This document shows positions 22,973 through 36,396 of a DNA stretch of 64,000 nt, one piece after another. The stretch lies in contig NW_017265147.1 in NCBI RefSeq assembly GCF_001638985.1, positions 589,545 to 653,544 of the forward strand. Direction: 5' to 3'. The position numbers and the translations under genes were made by a program. Source of the DNA: Phycomyces blakesleeanus NRRL 1555(-). Lineage: Eukaryota > Mucoromycota > Mucoromycetes > Mucorales > Phycomycetaceae. Positions within the stretch are counted from its first letter, which is position 1. Each line of letters begins with the position of its first letter. The notes below the pieces were generated by a model that was not told the origin of the DNA, made no database searches, and was given only the letters and a program-made list of their open reading frames with translations.

Positions 22973-25900
22973 CTTCGAAAAAGAAAGGCTTTTTTATAAA
23001 GAAAAAAGGAAAGAAAAAAATATATCTCATGTTTTTGCTGCCCTTTATATATTGCCATGGCTACTGATATCTTTATGTGAATCATCAACTCAAGGCGCTT
23101 GATAAGAAACAAAGGGAGAAAGTAAAAAGACTTAATTGCTTTCCGTTTTAGAGAAGATTTATGCAAAGATAAGTAAAGAAATAGACAGAAGAAAAAATCT
23201 CCCAAAAAAATACAAAGTCAAAAAAATAATAAAATAAACTATCCTTTTTTGTCCAGATAATTTTCACGACTTCTTTTTCTTTTAACTTTTTTTTCTGAAC
23301 GTATCAAACTAAATATTGGTCTATCTCCATGGATACTACTTTGTTTTTGATGCGGTAAACGGGTACTTGGTCAGAGACACACCATCCACGTATCTGATAT
23401 TTTGGATGGATACTTTAGGATAGAAAAGTTTTCAGGCTTGAACCAACAAGCAATGCAAACAACTTCAAAACCTTAATTGTCTCCGCGGATATCAAATATC
23501 CAATCAAATTATGAAGGTGTGCGTGCAATGTGAAAAACAAGGAAAATTAGTATCAATATAAAGATACAAAGGGCATGAGTATGTGATTTTACACATGACA
23601 TCTAAACCTATAGAACTTCATCGATGCTTTTTGCTTTATGTTGCTACAAAGACACAAGCAAAAACCTTCTGAACTAGCTAATCAACAGTCTATGGTTACA
23701 TTGGAAAATGCTTTCAAAGCGTCCGTGTATTATCATTCCTTCAAGTTCTACTAGTTTCTATAAAAAACGTCCTTTCTTTGCTCTATATGTGTGTATGTGA
23801 GCAAGATCGAATATATTATCAGACCCAAATATACTAAAGAGGTAGTAGATGGCAAGTAACATTATCAAAGTAAAAAAAAGAGGCAGTAATGTAGTGCTAT
23901 TTATCACTTATTTTTTGTAACTATGATCTAAGTATCCGAAAGAAAGAACTATTAAACACGGCGCGTTTGAAACTAGCTAGACAATTAGTATGAGTATCTA
24001 AAAGTTATTTACAAGATTATATTACTGGAAGGATAAACCAAACTGTACTGTGATATCTGAACCATCTTTCCAATACAATGCAGCACAATAGCAAGACATT
24101 TTTTAATAGCTACTACAGATACTTATGTGTTATATATTCTGATGACAAAATAAATCCAAGTTTAATGAAAATTTTATTACTAAGAAATAAATCACAAATT
24201 ATCACAAATTATGGAATCATGTTTCTTTTTTCTTGCAATAAATATCAGTTATATTATTCACATATACAAGAGAAGTTTAACTGTGATATTGGTCATCATT
24301 TCAGTATTTCTATCTGACTGGAAAGGGTATCCACAGGGCAATTATGCGGGTTCCATTCTTAAATCATCTTAACCTCTTCTACCTACTCTCTTGTGATCTC
24401 GCGTACGCTAATATACGTGTATCTGTCATATGTTTTGTCCAAACAAAACTGATACTAGATGTCTTAAAGTAACATCTGTTAAACTTTCCCTACACTGATA
24501 AATATCTTTTTGTGTTCTATACTCTTTTCTCTTGCATAAAAGACCCTTGGGTTTGAAAGCTCAGAACACAATAGCTCGTAAATGAAGCATATGTCAATAT
24601 TATGGCTGATTCTTTGTATAAAAATGGTTCTTTTTTATTTTTTGATATGTACAATAACTCTTTCAGAGACGGAATTAAGCAAGCCATAAAGCCGCTCAAT
24701 CTCTCTTATTCTAAACTAATCCAACATCGAACCGAGTGTTATTTCAAAAGACTTCGCTTAAATTGAGATATAAAAATAAGATTTGAAAAGGAACAATAGG
24801 TACTGTGAGAGTGTTATTTATTTAAGAATGAAGATTATTGCTACTTATATAGATATTCGGTTCCTTAATTTAATATCCCTTGGGTTAACGGTTGGCTATC
24901 ATGGAAGCAGTGTGAAGTGTACAAGTGCTTGGTGTGTGTTATGTTCCTGAGATGTACCCCTGCCAGGCTAATTAGCAACTGTGATATACGTTCTGAATTG
25001 TGGAGTGTGTATTTCACTCAATTGTGGGGTATACCACACAGAGATGATAACATAGCAATGAAATACAAGAAAATAAAACATATTATTAAATCAGTATGGC
25101 TTTTGCATATTCTTGAATTTATATATATATCTACGTGTATTAGTTGCTTTTTTAACTATCAATGGACCATGTATATTTATTTTTAAAGAAAAAACTTATT
25201 ACAGAAGCTCTTTTTACGTCTTCAGTCTTTTCTTCTAAAATAAATAACGTACCTTGATTTATTCACATTTTTTTCCTTTGGAATTCAAGAAAGAAAGAGG
25301 CTTCCTGACTTAATAGATAAATCAGTCTGTAAAACCGCTTCTTCTTCTTTTTTTAAAAGAAAAACATTTACTGCAAGTATATAAATTGTTCTTCAAATAT
25401 AAATGAATGTTAGTAATTTCAAATAATTCAATCTTTGCCGTTGGTTAATTTGGTGGTGCTGACAATATGGTGTTTTACTGATTTTATGCCACGACATATA
25501 GCTCAGTATATAAAGTCATATAGTAAAGTTTGCACAAAGTTATCCTGGGTCAAACGTAGATGGTGTATTCTTTGTCATTGCTTCGCGATGTTTGAGAAGC
25601 TACTTATGCACTAGAACTATTATTTTTTTGATGTACCTAAAGTTTCATCTTAAGAATTTGGTTCCAGAAAAAAACAAATTTTTATAACGTTCAATTTATT
25701 ACTAATCTTATCGTAGCTATTGCCATGCTGAAAATTAATTGACTAGGGATAAAATACAAGTTTAACTATTACAGCATAATTATATGCCTAATATAATCTT
25801 GAATATACAATACCCTTAATCAATCAATCAATATATATCTATCTATCTTATTGGAATGTATGTTTAAAGAGATGTCCACAAATTGTAACAATCTTCTATA

Positions 25901-26239
25901 TATAACTATGCACAATGTAGTTCTCTATTAATCTAAATTAAGATTGTATATTGTCTTTATGTAAAATATGTATTTCAGAATTCTCAAAGCGAAAGAAAGA
26001 GATGGAGAGAGGAGGACTCCATTCACAAGTCGAGGCAAATCAATTGGGGTTGGGAGGTTACGACGAAGTCTTTTTGTGCAATTTATTAGAGGAAACGTTA
26101 TAAAAGTCGATAGACTAGAGAAGAGCTAGGATTAGTTCAAATTTAAGCTTTATGATGGGTAGGGTGGGTAGGACTGCTATGCAATTGGTGAAAAATGCCA
26201 TATCATCCAAAACAAATCGAAAATGGGCACTTTATATAG
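22973..26239. other. Long AT-rich spacer
   Basis: About 3.3 kb with no reading frame I can support. ORFs at 24078-24317 and 24917-25186 have no splice context or family. Small ATCTAT/ATCA microsatellites near 25820-25850. Near 26000-26200 the base composition rises where the LINE-like relic begins. Confidence 0.45.
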
Positions 26240-26560
26240 CATATATTGTGTACTCAATAATCATATGAATATCTATAGTTGATCTGAGTGCCTTGATTGA
26301 GTATGGGACATGGTTCAATCAAATTAGCAAAGGTTAGACAACCAGGTGTAGTAAATAATTGAGGACAAGCCTAGTTATAAGTTAGAGTTTTGAGAGGACA
26401 TGTATAGAAAAAGTGCTGACCATCCTCTAAAGCTCCACATAGAGCACAGTCAGGATTGTTAATTCCCTAATTTTATTATCAGACAATCTCTGTTAATACA
26501 ATAATTTGCTGTCCATGAGACTTTGCTAGAGAATGTATATATTATGTGACATTGTACTAG
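26240..26560 (-). pseudogene. Relic of non-LTR retrotransposon: zf-RVT C-terminus
   Basis: On the minus strand the stretch 26448-26398 encodes CALCGALEDGQHFFYTC, a C-x2-C-x7-H-x4-C arrangement typical of the zinc-binding tail that follows reverse transcriptase/RNase H in LINE-type elements (zf-RVT), followed by PLKTLTYN. The frame is broken by a TAG just after and by a TAA just before the finger. No reverse transcriptase palm is seen. The relic may extend to about 26000 on one side and 26640 on the other. Confidence 0.5.
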
Positions 26561-27281
26561 TCCAAAAATGTACGCTAGTGTGATGATATTGTCTGTGATA
26601 AGTGGAATGGCTCAACGTCCAGGCACTACGATGGGGTTGTATCCCTACTAGACGCAAAAAAAATGGCAAATACATGCCATATATACACATCTTTGGTACA
26701 ATTTATTTATTATCTAGTATTATTATTCTTTAAAAAAACTTGTTATTTTGAAAGACACCATACAGTTGTTAAGCAATTATTAAACTTGAATTTACTATAT
26801 ACCCCTCCCATTCTCCGGTGTTTAAACTTCCCGTCAATACTTAACACTCCGCAGTGCCTTATTTGGGCACTATGGCAAATTAGTGTGAACTTGCCATATG
26901 TCAACACCCTCTCTAATGATAACAATGTGTGGATATTATTATTCTGAGCATAAGCTGCGCTTGACAGTATAGAGTAATGTTATGCTAATATCCAATGTTA
27001 GTGTCATAAATTAACGTAAGTAAAATATAAGTAAAATGTAATGCTTAATTGGTGACATAGTGACTGCCCATTATCTTTCATTTCTGGGACTGTCTTTTTT
27101 TTTTTTTACTGGGTGTACCTTTGCCAATTTAAATTATACCGAGCTCACTTGTTCTCACTTTTTTTTTTATTTAAAAAAATTTCATATCTATATATATATA
27201 TATATATATACACTTATATATTTGTTTCAAGTTTTATATTTTTTTCTCTTCATTTTTTAAAAAAAAAGAAAAGAAAAAGAA
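26561..27281. other. Spacer and 5' flank of the USP gene
   Basis: AT-rich; T-rich and TA tracts (27180-27210) precede the ATG at 27282. Open stretches at 26663-26947 (+) and its antisense have no family. Confidence 0.45.
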
Positions 27282-30130
27282 ATGGCAGGTGTTAAAGTAC
27301 ATTTCAATGCCCCAAAGCAAAACTTTTCCCGGCATCCCAAGCAGGTTTTCGTTCAGAATTCCCGAATAAATGGAAAGATACAAAAGACTCCAGCTATGAA
27401 CATGAACACAAACCAAAGAGCCAACTTCAACCTCAACCTTAATTCCAGACCAAAACCTAATTTCAAGTCTAAATTCAATTCTAAACCAACAAATAAATCA
27501 TCACATCCATATCAATCATCAACACCAGCACAAGCGCCCGCACAGAATCAACAACAACAAAAGAGTATACCGGTACAGATCAATACGAAGATTACCGGGC
27601 CCCTTTTCGATAAAAATAAACTCCAGCCAGGCTGGAAAATCAGTCGCCGTATTGGTCCTGGACTTTTGAACGGCATGAACACTTGTTTCTTAAACTCTGT
27701 TCTCCAGTGTCTGACTTACACTCCACCATTGGCACAATATCTGTTGACTAAAAGTCATCGATCAACTTGTAAGTATTTTCCTGTTTTTTCTTTATTTCTC
27801 TCTATTTAGATAATTACGATGTTGATATATAGAAAACTAATATATTTTATGTAGGCAAGATCACTTCTTTCTGTGCTTTGTGCGCCATGGAAGTACATAT
27901 CAATAGATGTCTTTGTGATCCCAAAAGTTTAGTCAAGGGAGCAGCAATTCATCCAAAATATTTCACTTCCAGTTTAAAAGGTCAGTTGCTTAGTTACTTA
28001 CTTAATTATATAGTGTGTATGTGTAAATACAATTCACAATAATGAAAATAATAATGATTGGTTATAAAAATGGTATAAAGTTTAATTGTAATTAATTGTT
28101 CAATTAATTGATCGAATGATTAACTGATTTATGTATGTTTATATAAATAGCTCTGTCAAAGACAATGAGACTTGGTGAACAAGAGGATGCCAATGAATTT
28201 TTAATGTTTTTGTTTGCTGCTTTCCAAAAGTCATCAACATATGGTCTTGGGTAAGCCAATACATATACATATGAATATACACCCTGGTTAAGGAATGAAT
28301 GAAACAAGTATAATGCATATAAACTAATTTATCTATCTGCTTATTTGTTCATCTGGCTATGGTAGTAAGCTAGATCCCAAAGTAGAAGAATCGACCATGA
28401 TCCATCAAATCTTCGGAGGCCGAATGCAATCTCAGCTTCGATGTTACAACTGTAAAGCAACATCAAGTAACTTTGAAGCCTTCCTTGATCTCAGTATTGA
28501 TCTCCACAAGGCCGACACAATAGAACAGGCACTTCAGAATTTTATCAAAGTAGACATCATCGGAGGAGGAAAGGATTCGGAAAACAAGTACATGTGCAGC
28601 TCGTAAGTTAAAGAAAAATATACTTATACTTACATTTATAATTATATCTACACTGCATATATGTGTCTTATGTTCTCTAATTGTATTATTATTTTGTGTG
28701 AATATGTACAGCTGTAAACAGCGTGTAACTGCTGGAAAACAAATGACACTTTGCGAGTTACCAATGATGTTGAATATACATCTCAAGCGTTTTACATTTG
28801 ATATGCAACGAGGATACATGCGAAAGGTGACAACTGATGTAAAATACCCCGAGGTCCTGGATATGGCTCCCTACGTCAGCAAAGAGAAGCATTGTCAAAA
28901 GGCCATCTATCGTCTCTATGCAGTCTTGGTTCATTTTGGTGGCGGATGTAGCTCTGGTCATTATTACGCTTATGTAAAAAGTCCCGAAGGAAAATGGTAT
29001 AGAATGGATGACGAAGACGTAAGTAAATGTATATAGATAGATATATTACTCTAGAATAATAATACTGAATGCACAAAAGAAAGCAAACATGATATACAAA
29101 CTTATAGCCTTGTGTTTATTGTGTTTATTTCTAAACCCTTTTTTTCTTCTTCTTTGCAAATGTATATGTATATAGGTTGCTTTGGTGTCTCTCAAAGAAG
29201 TTCTTTCACAAAGAGCATACATGTTGTTTTACGCTTCTGAACCATCTACTAAGAAAGGTATAGCAATATTCATATTTTATACGAATGTGGGATATAAATA
29301 TATATATATATATATATATATGTGCGTGTGTGCGTGTGTGCGTGTGTGCGTGTGTGCGTGTATGTGTGTGTGTGTGTGTGCGTGTGTACAATATGGTGGT
29401 ATCTGTACGGCTCTAATCAGGAACGAATATGATACCAGATAACGTACCTGTAGCTGACGAGAAAAAGTTGGCAGAGAAATCGTTGAAGAGAAATGCAGAT
29501 GTGATGGAAGCAACCACTGCCAGTGTGACTGCATTACAAGAGGAGGAAAAGAAAGAGAAGGAGCCCAAGCGCCAGAAGATCGACACTATGCCGGAAGATG
29601 TAAAGATAAAGACAGAAAAGGAGAAGAAGGAAGAAGAAGAAGTCAAGCTTGCCCGGAAGAGAGAGAAGAGAAAGGAACAGAAAGAGAAGAGAAAGAAGGC
29701 AAAATTAATGGAGGCCAAGTCAAGGGCAGAAACAGACTCAGCACAAATAGTGAAGAAAAATGTAGAGAAGAAAGAGGCAGAACCGATCACCACAGTACCA
29801 GTACCATCACTGGTATCAGAAACAACAACAACACTTATTACCAAAAAAGATGTCCTGGTCAAGGAACCCAAAACAGATGTCATCCCCGAGCCAATCTCTG
29901 TAAACTCTGATCATCCTGAAGCATGGGTTGTACGGTCTACAGATCAGCAACAGAGCTCCTTATCCACTTACGGCAAGAAGTCTTCTGAAGCTTCTAGTAG
30001 CAGTGGTTCTAGATTGAGACAAATGATTAACCCTTGGGTAATTGGTACAGACATTAATGTGAAACACAATCCACAAAAGATGCCCAAGAGATGGCATGTT
30101 GCACAAAAGTGGACCATCAAAGAGACTTGA
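27282..30130 (+). CDS. Ubiquitin carboxyl-terminal hydrolase, USP36/USP42-like, 682 aa
   Basis: Seven exons: 27282-27768, 27855-27980, 28151-28250, 28366-28602, 28712-29018, 29176-29257, 29421-30130; spliced length 2049 nt. A disordered N-terminal 105 residues leads into a complete C19 peptidase domain. The Cys box is GPGLLNGMNTCFLNSVLQCL with nucleophile Cys135; a QEDANEFLMFLF block; Zn ribbon halves CYNC and CSSC; LNIHLKRF; His box CSSGHYYAYVKSPEGKWYRM with His400 and Asp416/417. In the Cys box the usual GLxNxGNTC Gly is Met (NGMNTC). The C-terminal third is Lys/Glu-rich with nuclear/nucleolar-type basic runs (KREKRKEQKEKRKKAK). USP36/42 and yeast Ubp10 relatives deubiquitinate nucleolar proteins and histone H2B; this role is inferred from domain and tail. 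It is convergent with the TBC gene. Confidence 0.88.
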
Positions 30131-30892
30131 TTTGGTTTGAAAACAGATCCCCAATGACTTATAGATTTTATTATAGAAAAAGAAAAAGGTAGTAACAGTA
30201 GTAATTTTGTGCGTCTCTGTTGTATATTAATTTATTGTTTTTCTTATTATTATTTTTTGTATCTTTATATACATATTCTTCTTACATTGCATAGCATAGC
30301 CATACAAGCATTAGACTTTTATTTTTATTTTATAATTTGTATTCATATTCATGTAATTCTCATAGAGGAAAAGAGAAAACCCCGGGTCCCTCGACTCTTT
30401 TATTTTATTTTATTTTATTTTCAAAGAACCTGGTATGCTATATGTACATAATCAGAATCAACCCTAAAACGATAATTAATTATAATAAAAATAATAGTAT
30501 TTTAATTTGTCTTATTTTGAATCAAGTAATTGGAGTCAAGCATTTTAATATATCTTTTTCATATTCTTACAACATCTTTATAAATACATACGATATCATA
30601 ACCAAAAATCAATTATTCACTATGTAAACTGAATAGCAGTCAATCTGTTTTTTTCTTCTTCTTGAATAAACCCTATATATTCTTGGCACAAATTATATCT
30701 AGATCAGACAAACAAACAAACAAACAAACAAAGCTATTAGGTTTTAATTGGTGTAAAGAAGTACATACAGACCGTCACAAAATTGAAGCACTTGTAAAAA
30801 AAACAAATACCACGCATAATAGTAAATAACAATACAGGATTCGATATGTATATTTATTTATTTTAAAGAGAAAGAAAGAAATAAAAAGGTTG
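30131..30892. other. Convergent 3' intergenic region
   Basis: Lies between the stop codons of the USP (+) and TBC (-) genes. AT-rich, with TTTTA pentamers (30400-30420) and an (ACAA)n tract at 30710-30732. Expected to hold both terminators/polyadenylation signals. No gene. Confidence 0.55.
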
Positions 30893-33800
30893 TTAAAACA
30901 TATCATAATCGTATGCCTTTCTCTTATCAACATTCTTGGCATCCAATGGATCCATTGTGTGAGCAGATATACTGGTTGCTTCAACCGTGCGACTAAATGT
31001 GAAGCTGCTGCGTTTCTTTGGAGTCTTTGGAGTCGAATCAACAGTCAGATTGAACAGGTCGGAAGCAGAAGGTGATGATAATGATAATGAAGACGACGAC
31101 AACGGCGATGACATGGCCCGGATGAAATCTGGCTTAGGAGATGATGGAGTATTGTTGCTATTATTGGTGCTGTTCTTGCTCTTGCTCTTGTTATTTTCAT
31201 TTTCATTTTCATTGTTGTTATCGCCATCGTTATCCTTATTGCTGTTAGAATCTCCTTGCAAGATCCATTGGAACTTTGGATTCTGAAATGATCTTGGCAA
31301 GACTGGCTGAAGTGCTGGATCAGACAAAAGGTCTTCGATGCGGTAGACAACTTGTGGTTTCGGAGGTGGCGGATTAGTAGGGATGTAGTTTACTGGAGGA
31401 AGGGCCTTGATGTCAGGCATGGTCATATTTATGGGTGGCAAAGGCTTTGTCTGTAAATAAGCTTGTGGCTGGGAGTAAGATTGTGCTGTTGTGGTTGAAT
31501 TTACAGCTGTGGATGTGGATGTGGATGTAGATGTGGCAGTTGCAATTGCGGTGTTTGAATAAGAAGGGGAGGTATAAGAAGATGAGGAGTATGAGGAGTA
31601 TGAGGTTGTAGGAGCAATAATACTGTTGTTGTTGACAAGAGGTGTCTGGCTCTTGTCTTCAAGAGCCTCTTCGTGCTCCACAAGATCCCATCTCCAGTCG
31701 GGTGAGCTTTGATCATTTCGTTTGCCAAGGAGACTGACTGCACTAGGATCAAATTGGATCTGCTTGCCACTCAATACATCTCGTATATGCTTGAGACCGG
31801 CAAGAGCCATGGTAAGAGACACCTCATCCGGCTTTGACGATACACTTGAAGATGTTGATGCCTTTGACGATGCTTTTGACTTTTGGCTGTACCGACTTGA
31901 GCTCAGATCCTCGTTATCTTTGGACAAGATATCTTCTCCTTCTCCTTCTCCTTCTCCTTCTCCTTCTCCTTCTTCTCTTGCTTCTTTATCTTGCTGTATG
32001 AGATCTTTTGGTACAATATCATTGTTTGTTGATTTATCTTCTTCTTGTAAGCTATCACCACTACCACCACTAATAATAATGCTATTGCTATTACTAGTGT
32101 TATTACTATTACTATTACTACTGTTATTGTTATTGTTATTGTTATTCTGATCCACATCTTCCGACGTTTCATCTGTGGTTTCCTTTGAAATTACTTGTTC
32201 GGGCGAATTAGAGAACAGTTCTTTCTCCATAAGATCGATACATTTGGCCATCAGGTCAGCCATCTGTCGATTGGTGGCCTGAAGTCTAGCCAATTCATCG
32301 CTTTCCTTTCGTCGTCTGTTTTCAGGAGAGGTGTTTTGAGAGTCATGGGTATGGAAGGATCCTGTAGCGGCAAGTCGGTCAATACCAGCTGGGAATTCTG
32401 AAGGTACTGTCTGACGTCTTCGAGAGGTAGGACTCTGTACTTCTGAAACTGACCTTCCCAGCATATTGTCTCCAATAATATTGACGTTCTTCTGTATTCC
32501 GTACGGTGCCAAAAGTTAATAAAGAAGTGTCTCATGTTTTGGAGGTAGGAGGCAGGAGTTTTTTTTTAAAAAAAAAGAAGAAGAAATGAAGAAGAATAAG
32601 AGTTGAAAGATAGAAAGAAAGATGTGTAATGTAATGTAATGTAATGTAGTGTAGTTTGTTGAGTTGAGTTGCGTATAATGTATGTATATATATATATGGC
32701 ATGTATAGTTAATTATTTAAATGATTTATTTACCTGCACAGTTCCCATTACTCCTGCAATGGCCTTGTTGATTTCACGCACATGAGGACTTTTCATAACA
32801 CCTCGCGTCAGACTTGAGAATCCATCCAGGTTGGCTCCCTGTGATCTGCGCTGATCAAGCCGGTTCGGGGCTATCCGAGAATTGGTGTCTGCCTTGACTA
32901 CACGAACTCCGTCCCAAAGGGAGTCGCGCGGTTCTTTACCGGCGCGGACATCATTCTGCCTCAATATGTGCAGGGCTGCATCTTCAGACAGATTTTCCTG
33001 CAAATACTTTGCTTGCTCCACAAGAGATGCAGGGCCAGATAGATGCGAGGGTCTCATGAGAAGAGTGAGACATTCGGCATATTCATGATTTATCACTAAT
33101 TAAAGTAATTAGTACCCAAGAAAACGGGAAGAAGAACAACAACAACAAAAAAGGGGTGGTTTGAGTGAGTGAGTGAGTGAATGCTTCTTAAAAATGATGA
33201 TGATGAGGATGATGATGATGATGAAATATTTGATACATACACTTGTCTCGGACTCTTAATAGGATAGCAAGACATATGTATTCAGCAATCTTTAGGGTTG
33301 GATCTTGTGCAAATATGGCATCCCACAGTTTCAAGAGATCGTTTATGTCAAATTCTCTTCCGAACAGTAGACGCAACCAACGGCTAGAACCAGAAAAAAA
33401 AGAGAGAGAGAGAAAGGTATCAGTAAATCAAGTGCATAGACACATAAAGCTAATAAGTGTGTACTTACATTCCATACAGTTGGGGCTCGATTCCAAAACT
33501 CTCCAAATGTTTGTAAAGAGGTGGATCAATAGCCTGAAGGTATTCATGTTGAATACGACGACATGCTATTACTATAGGGTTCAAGGGAACATTCTATACA
33601 AGCAATGAGAGACATTGAATAGATATGTAAGTAATAATGTATTTTAGAATGATAGTTATTTTGGAACAGAAATTTTGTGTGTATGACATACTTTTGATCG
33701 ACTACCAGGTCTGCTGGGTACATCGTCATTGAATTCGTACCAAGGTTTAGCGTATTTCATCATTCTCTCAAACAACAGATAGGCGTCGTGCTCAACGTAA

Positions 33801-35518
33801 GTTGAGTTGAGGACCTGCATCATGATCTTTGTTGCTGGTCTATGAAATCATAATAAGTTATCCAAAATTACCTTCTTTTTTTTCACCCCCTCCTTCTCTG
33901 ATAACCTCCCTTAACCTCCTCTTTTTTCTTCCCCTCATTTATGTGTATGTGTGTTTAAAGCTTACTCTGATACACTAGTAAGATCATCTCCATTCTCGGA
34001 CAGGTCAATGCTGTCTTTATCTATGATCCAATACAAAGGTGCTAGCAACTCATGCATGCCTTGTCTGTAGGATACATCGTGGTTTATCTTGCAATAGATA
34101 AACAATATGTCTGTCATACGCTGCTGAGTCTCTTCTGAGCGAAAATATTCAACATCTGGAAATCTACAGACAGACAGTTGGACAGTTGGGCGGATAAATA
34201 TATATACAAATGAAAGGTTGTGTTTATGTGTGTGTTTTTGGTGGTTTAATTGATTGACTAATTGATTAGATGCAGAGATAGAAAGTAGTCTATTTCTTCT
34301 TCTTTATCTTTGATGGCTCTAAATGTATCTGTAATTGTTCTTACGTTCGGTCAACATCTTGACGAATGATCTTTCGGATTTCAGAGTCGGCAAAGAATTG
34401 CTGCCATGGATTCTAAATACAATGAAACATCTTTGTTTCTAAACAAAGCCTGATCCATGGATATATTCGCGCTTATATATACACACATACTAGAAATACA
34501 CCCACCCATACACATACACAATATATATGTGTGTGTATAGGTATGTATGTGTTTATAGATGTGTGTACATATGTGTATATGTATGTATGTATGTATGTAT
34601 ATATGTATTTTGCCCTTACGTACGCTCTCGTTTAGCGCAAGAGGATTATTGTCTGTTAAATCTTCTTGACTGTCGGTCTTATTTGTCATTTTCTCGGTAG
34701 GACCGTCGATATGTTGTTGTCTAAGGTCGGCATAGTATTGGCGTCTTTCTCTTTGTATTACTGACCAAGAGGATACCTCAAGGCTGGGGAAATAGTCAAG
34801 AAAGATCTGATGTAAGAAATTGTTAGTCTCTTGCTTATGTTTTGTAATTATTATTTAATAATTTATATAGATATAGATATAGATATAGATATAGATATGT
34901 ATGTATGTATGTATGTATGTATGCATGTACATGTGCATGTATTTTCGGATTGGAATATTTTCACTATTACTACCACTAGTTATAATTATTACCTTCCAAC
35001 ACACCGACCTCAATCCTTGTTGACACACATTGCCTACCACGGCACGATGTCGAAGTGAATTCACAGACAGATTGGGGTCACTGAATATTCTATCCCAAGC
35101 TTGTCTAAAATAAAAGTAAATAAAAGAATGACAATGTAAATATAACACAATACAATAAAGTAGTCTTCAGTTTTGGGTTGGGTTGGGTTGGGTTGGGGTT
35201 TCTTTCTTTCTTTTATTCTCTCTTTTGACTGGTGATGAAGTGAGTCTGGTGTAGGTTTATATTAACCTTTTTTCTTGAAGAGTACTCGTCATGACTATGT
35301 CAGTTTATCTGTTGTTTTTTTTTTGGTTCGTGTTCTGCCTGTGTATGTGTTTTTCCTCTTATTCCACGAAATACGAAATATAATATTAATGTATATATAT
35401 ATATATATATATATGAAAAGAGAGAAAGAGAGAGAGAGAGAAGCAGTGAGCGGGTCTGAAAATAGGAGTCATACAAAGTAAGCCCTTGTCCGTCACAGCT
35501 TTGGTCTGCAGATGGCAT
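30893..35518 (-). CDS. TBC-domain Rab GTPase-activating protein, TBC1D5-like, 993 aa
   Basis: Ten exons on the minus strand: 35518-35475, 35104-34993, 34806-34624, 34412-34345, 34163-33966, 33839-33692, 33593-33469, 33383-33241, 33095-32734, 32491-30893; 2982 nt in one frame. TBC signature from residue about 35: AVVGNVCQQGLRSVCWK, the arginine-finger motif IIRQDVDRTFPDV (Asp132, Arg135) and the glutamine-finger YRQGMHE (Gln170), then YGIRWLRLLFGREFDI. NPWQQFF and the R-x-FP block are as in TBC1D5, the Rab7 GAP tied to retromer and autophagy at endosomes. The last exon (533 codons) is disordered with a short helix (RLQATNRQMADLMAKCIDLM), Asn/Ser runs, EGEGEGEGEGED and Pro-rich stretches. Both catalytic fingers are intact. 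The substrate Rab is inferred from family. Confidence 0.87.
35175..35198 (+). repeat. (GGGTT)n tract, G-quadruplex motif, in intron 1 of the TBC gene
   Basis: Five G-runs of three to four separated by TT on the plus strand, inside the first intron (35474-35105) of the minus-strand TBC gene; it fits G3-N2-G3-N2-G3-N2-G3. On the transcript it reads as C-runs. Confidence 0.8.
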
Positions 35519-35702
35519 TTCAAGTCCGATATGTGAACTTTGGAAATATATATATATATATATAAAAGAAGTTGAAAGGTTTCTGTGTTTGTTTCTCTTT
35601 GGTCAAACAGGAAATGTACGACAGTTATTTATTTTTTTAAAGTTTTTTCTTTTTCTTTTGATATCCTGAAGTGGCTAATCACTACATTTTGTATTTTACA
35701 GC

Positions 35703-35972
35703 AAGACACATTTGTAAGGCGCGTAATTCAAAAATTACAAGACGCATTTTTGTGATAAAGCTTTTTCAAAGACTTCTTTTTTTATATATATCTTTAAGCA
35801 GAAAGTAGATTGTTACTATATAGGAAATCATGTCAAAATGTCTAATAAACTAATAACCCAAGAATAGTCTTCTGTACTGTTTATTTGAAAAAAGAAGATC
35901 AATTCATAACGGTTAATAGCTCTTAAAAATGCTCCTTGTATTTCCAAATCATGCGCCTTACAAATGTGTTTT
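35703..35972. mobile_element. MITE-like inverted-repeat element, about 270 bp
   Basis: Left arm 35703-35751 and right arm 35926-35972 are inverted copies sharing CACATTTGTAAGGCGC, ATACAAG/TTACAAG and GCATTTTT (about 80% over 45 bp). The centre is AT-rich without coding capacity. The family is unknown; target-site duplication not evident. Confidence 0.6.
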
Positions 35973-36279
35973 ACTCTAAGCTTATATTGATTTTTTTTAG
36001 TCTAAAATAAACTCGGTGCTTGATATAGTGATATAGTGCTATAGTGATATATGGTGGATTTTTTTCTTATCACTATCAATATATCGAGCTTTGACTGTAG
36101 GCCTTGAGTGTTTGGAAATACGCAAGTTGCTGAAGCAAAGGATGAAGATGTAGTACAAGCTCTCTGGGCCACGCTTTAATTTTCAGATAATATATATAAA
36201 TATATTTATATATAGCATTTCTTTTTTTTTTCTTTACATCTTTACCCCTTTTCCCCTAGATCTTTCAAGTTAAACCACA

Positions 36280-36396
36280 CTTGGTGTAGACAGACTAAAA
36301 GTTCAAAATTGGGCAAAAATGTAAGCTGTATTATTGGATGAGAGTTTTAAACCGTTTTACCTTTATTTTTTGAACTTTTAGTCTGTCCGCATCAAG
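36280..36396. mobile_element. Short hairpin MITE, 117 bp
   Basis: Arms 36280-36308 and 36366-36396 are near-perfect inverted repeats sharing GACAGACTAAAAGTTCAAAA, with outer CTTGGTGTA versus CTTGATGCG. The loop is about 57 bp, so the whole element can fold as one long hairpin when transcribed. The arm sequence is reminiscent of Tc1/mariner termini (inference). Confidence 0.7.

Noticed and set aside
22546..23205. 219-codon minus-strand ORF overlapping the acidic-protein gene
   Set aside because: It is a frame shadow: it lacks splice continuity and gives His-rich low complexity from the same triplet repeats.
24078..25186. ORFs of 79 and 89 codons in the spacer
   Set aside because: No family, no splice partner and composition equal to surrounding non-coding DNA.
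30987..32150. Plus-strand ORFs opposite the TBC gene's last exon
   Set aside because: They are antisense shadows of low-complexity coding sequence with leucine-rich artefact translations.
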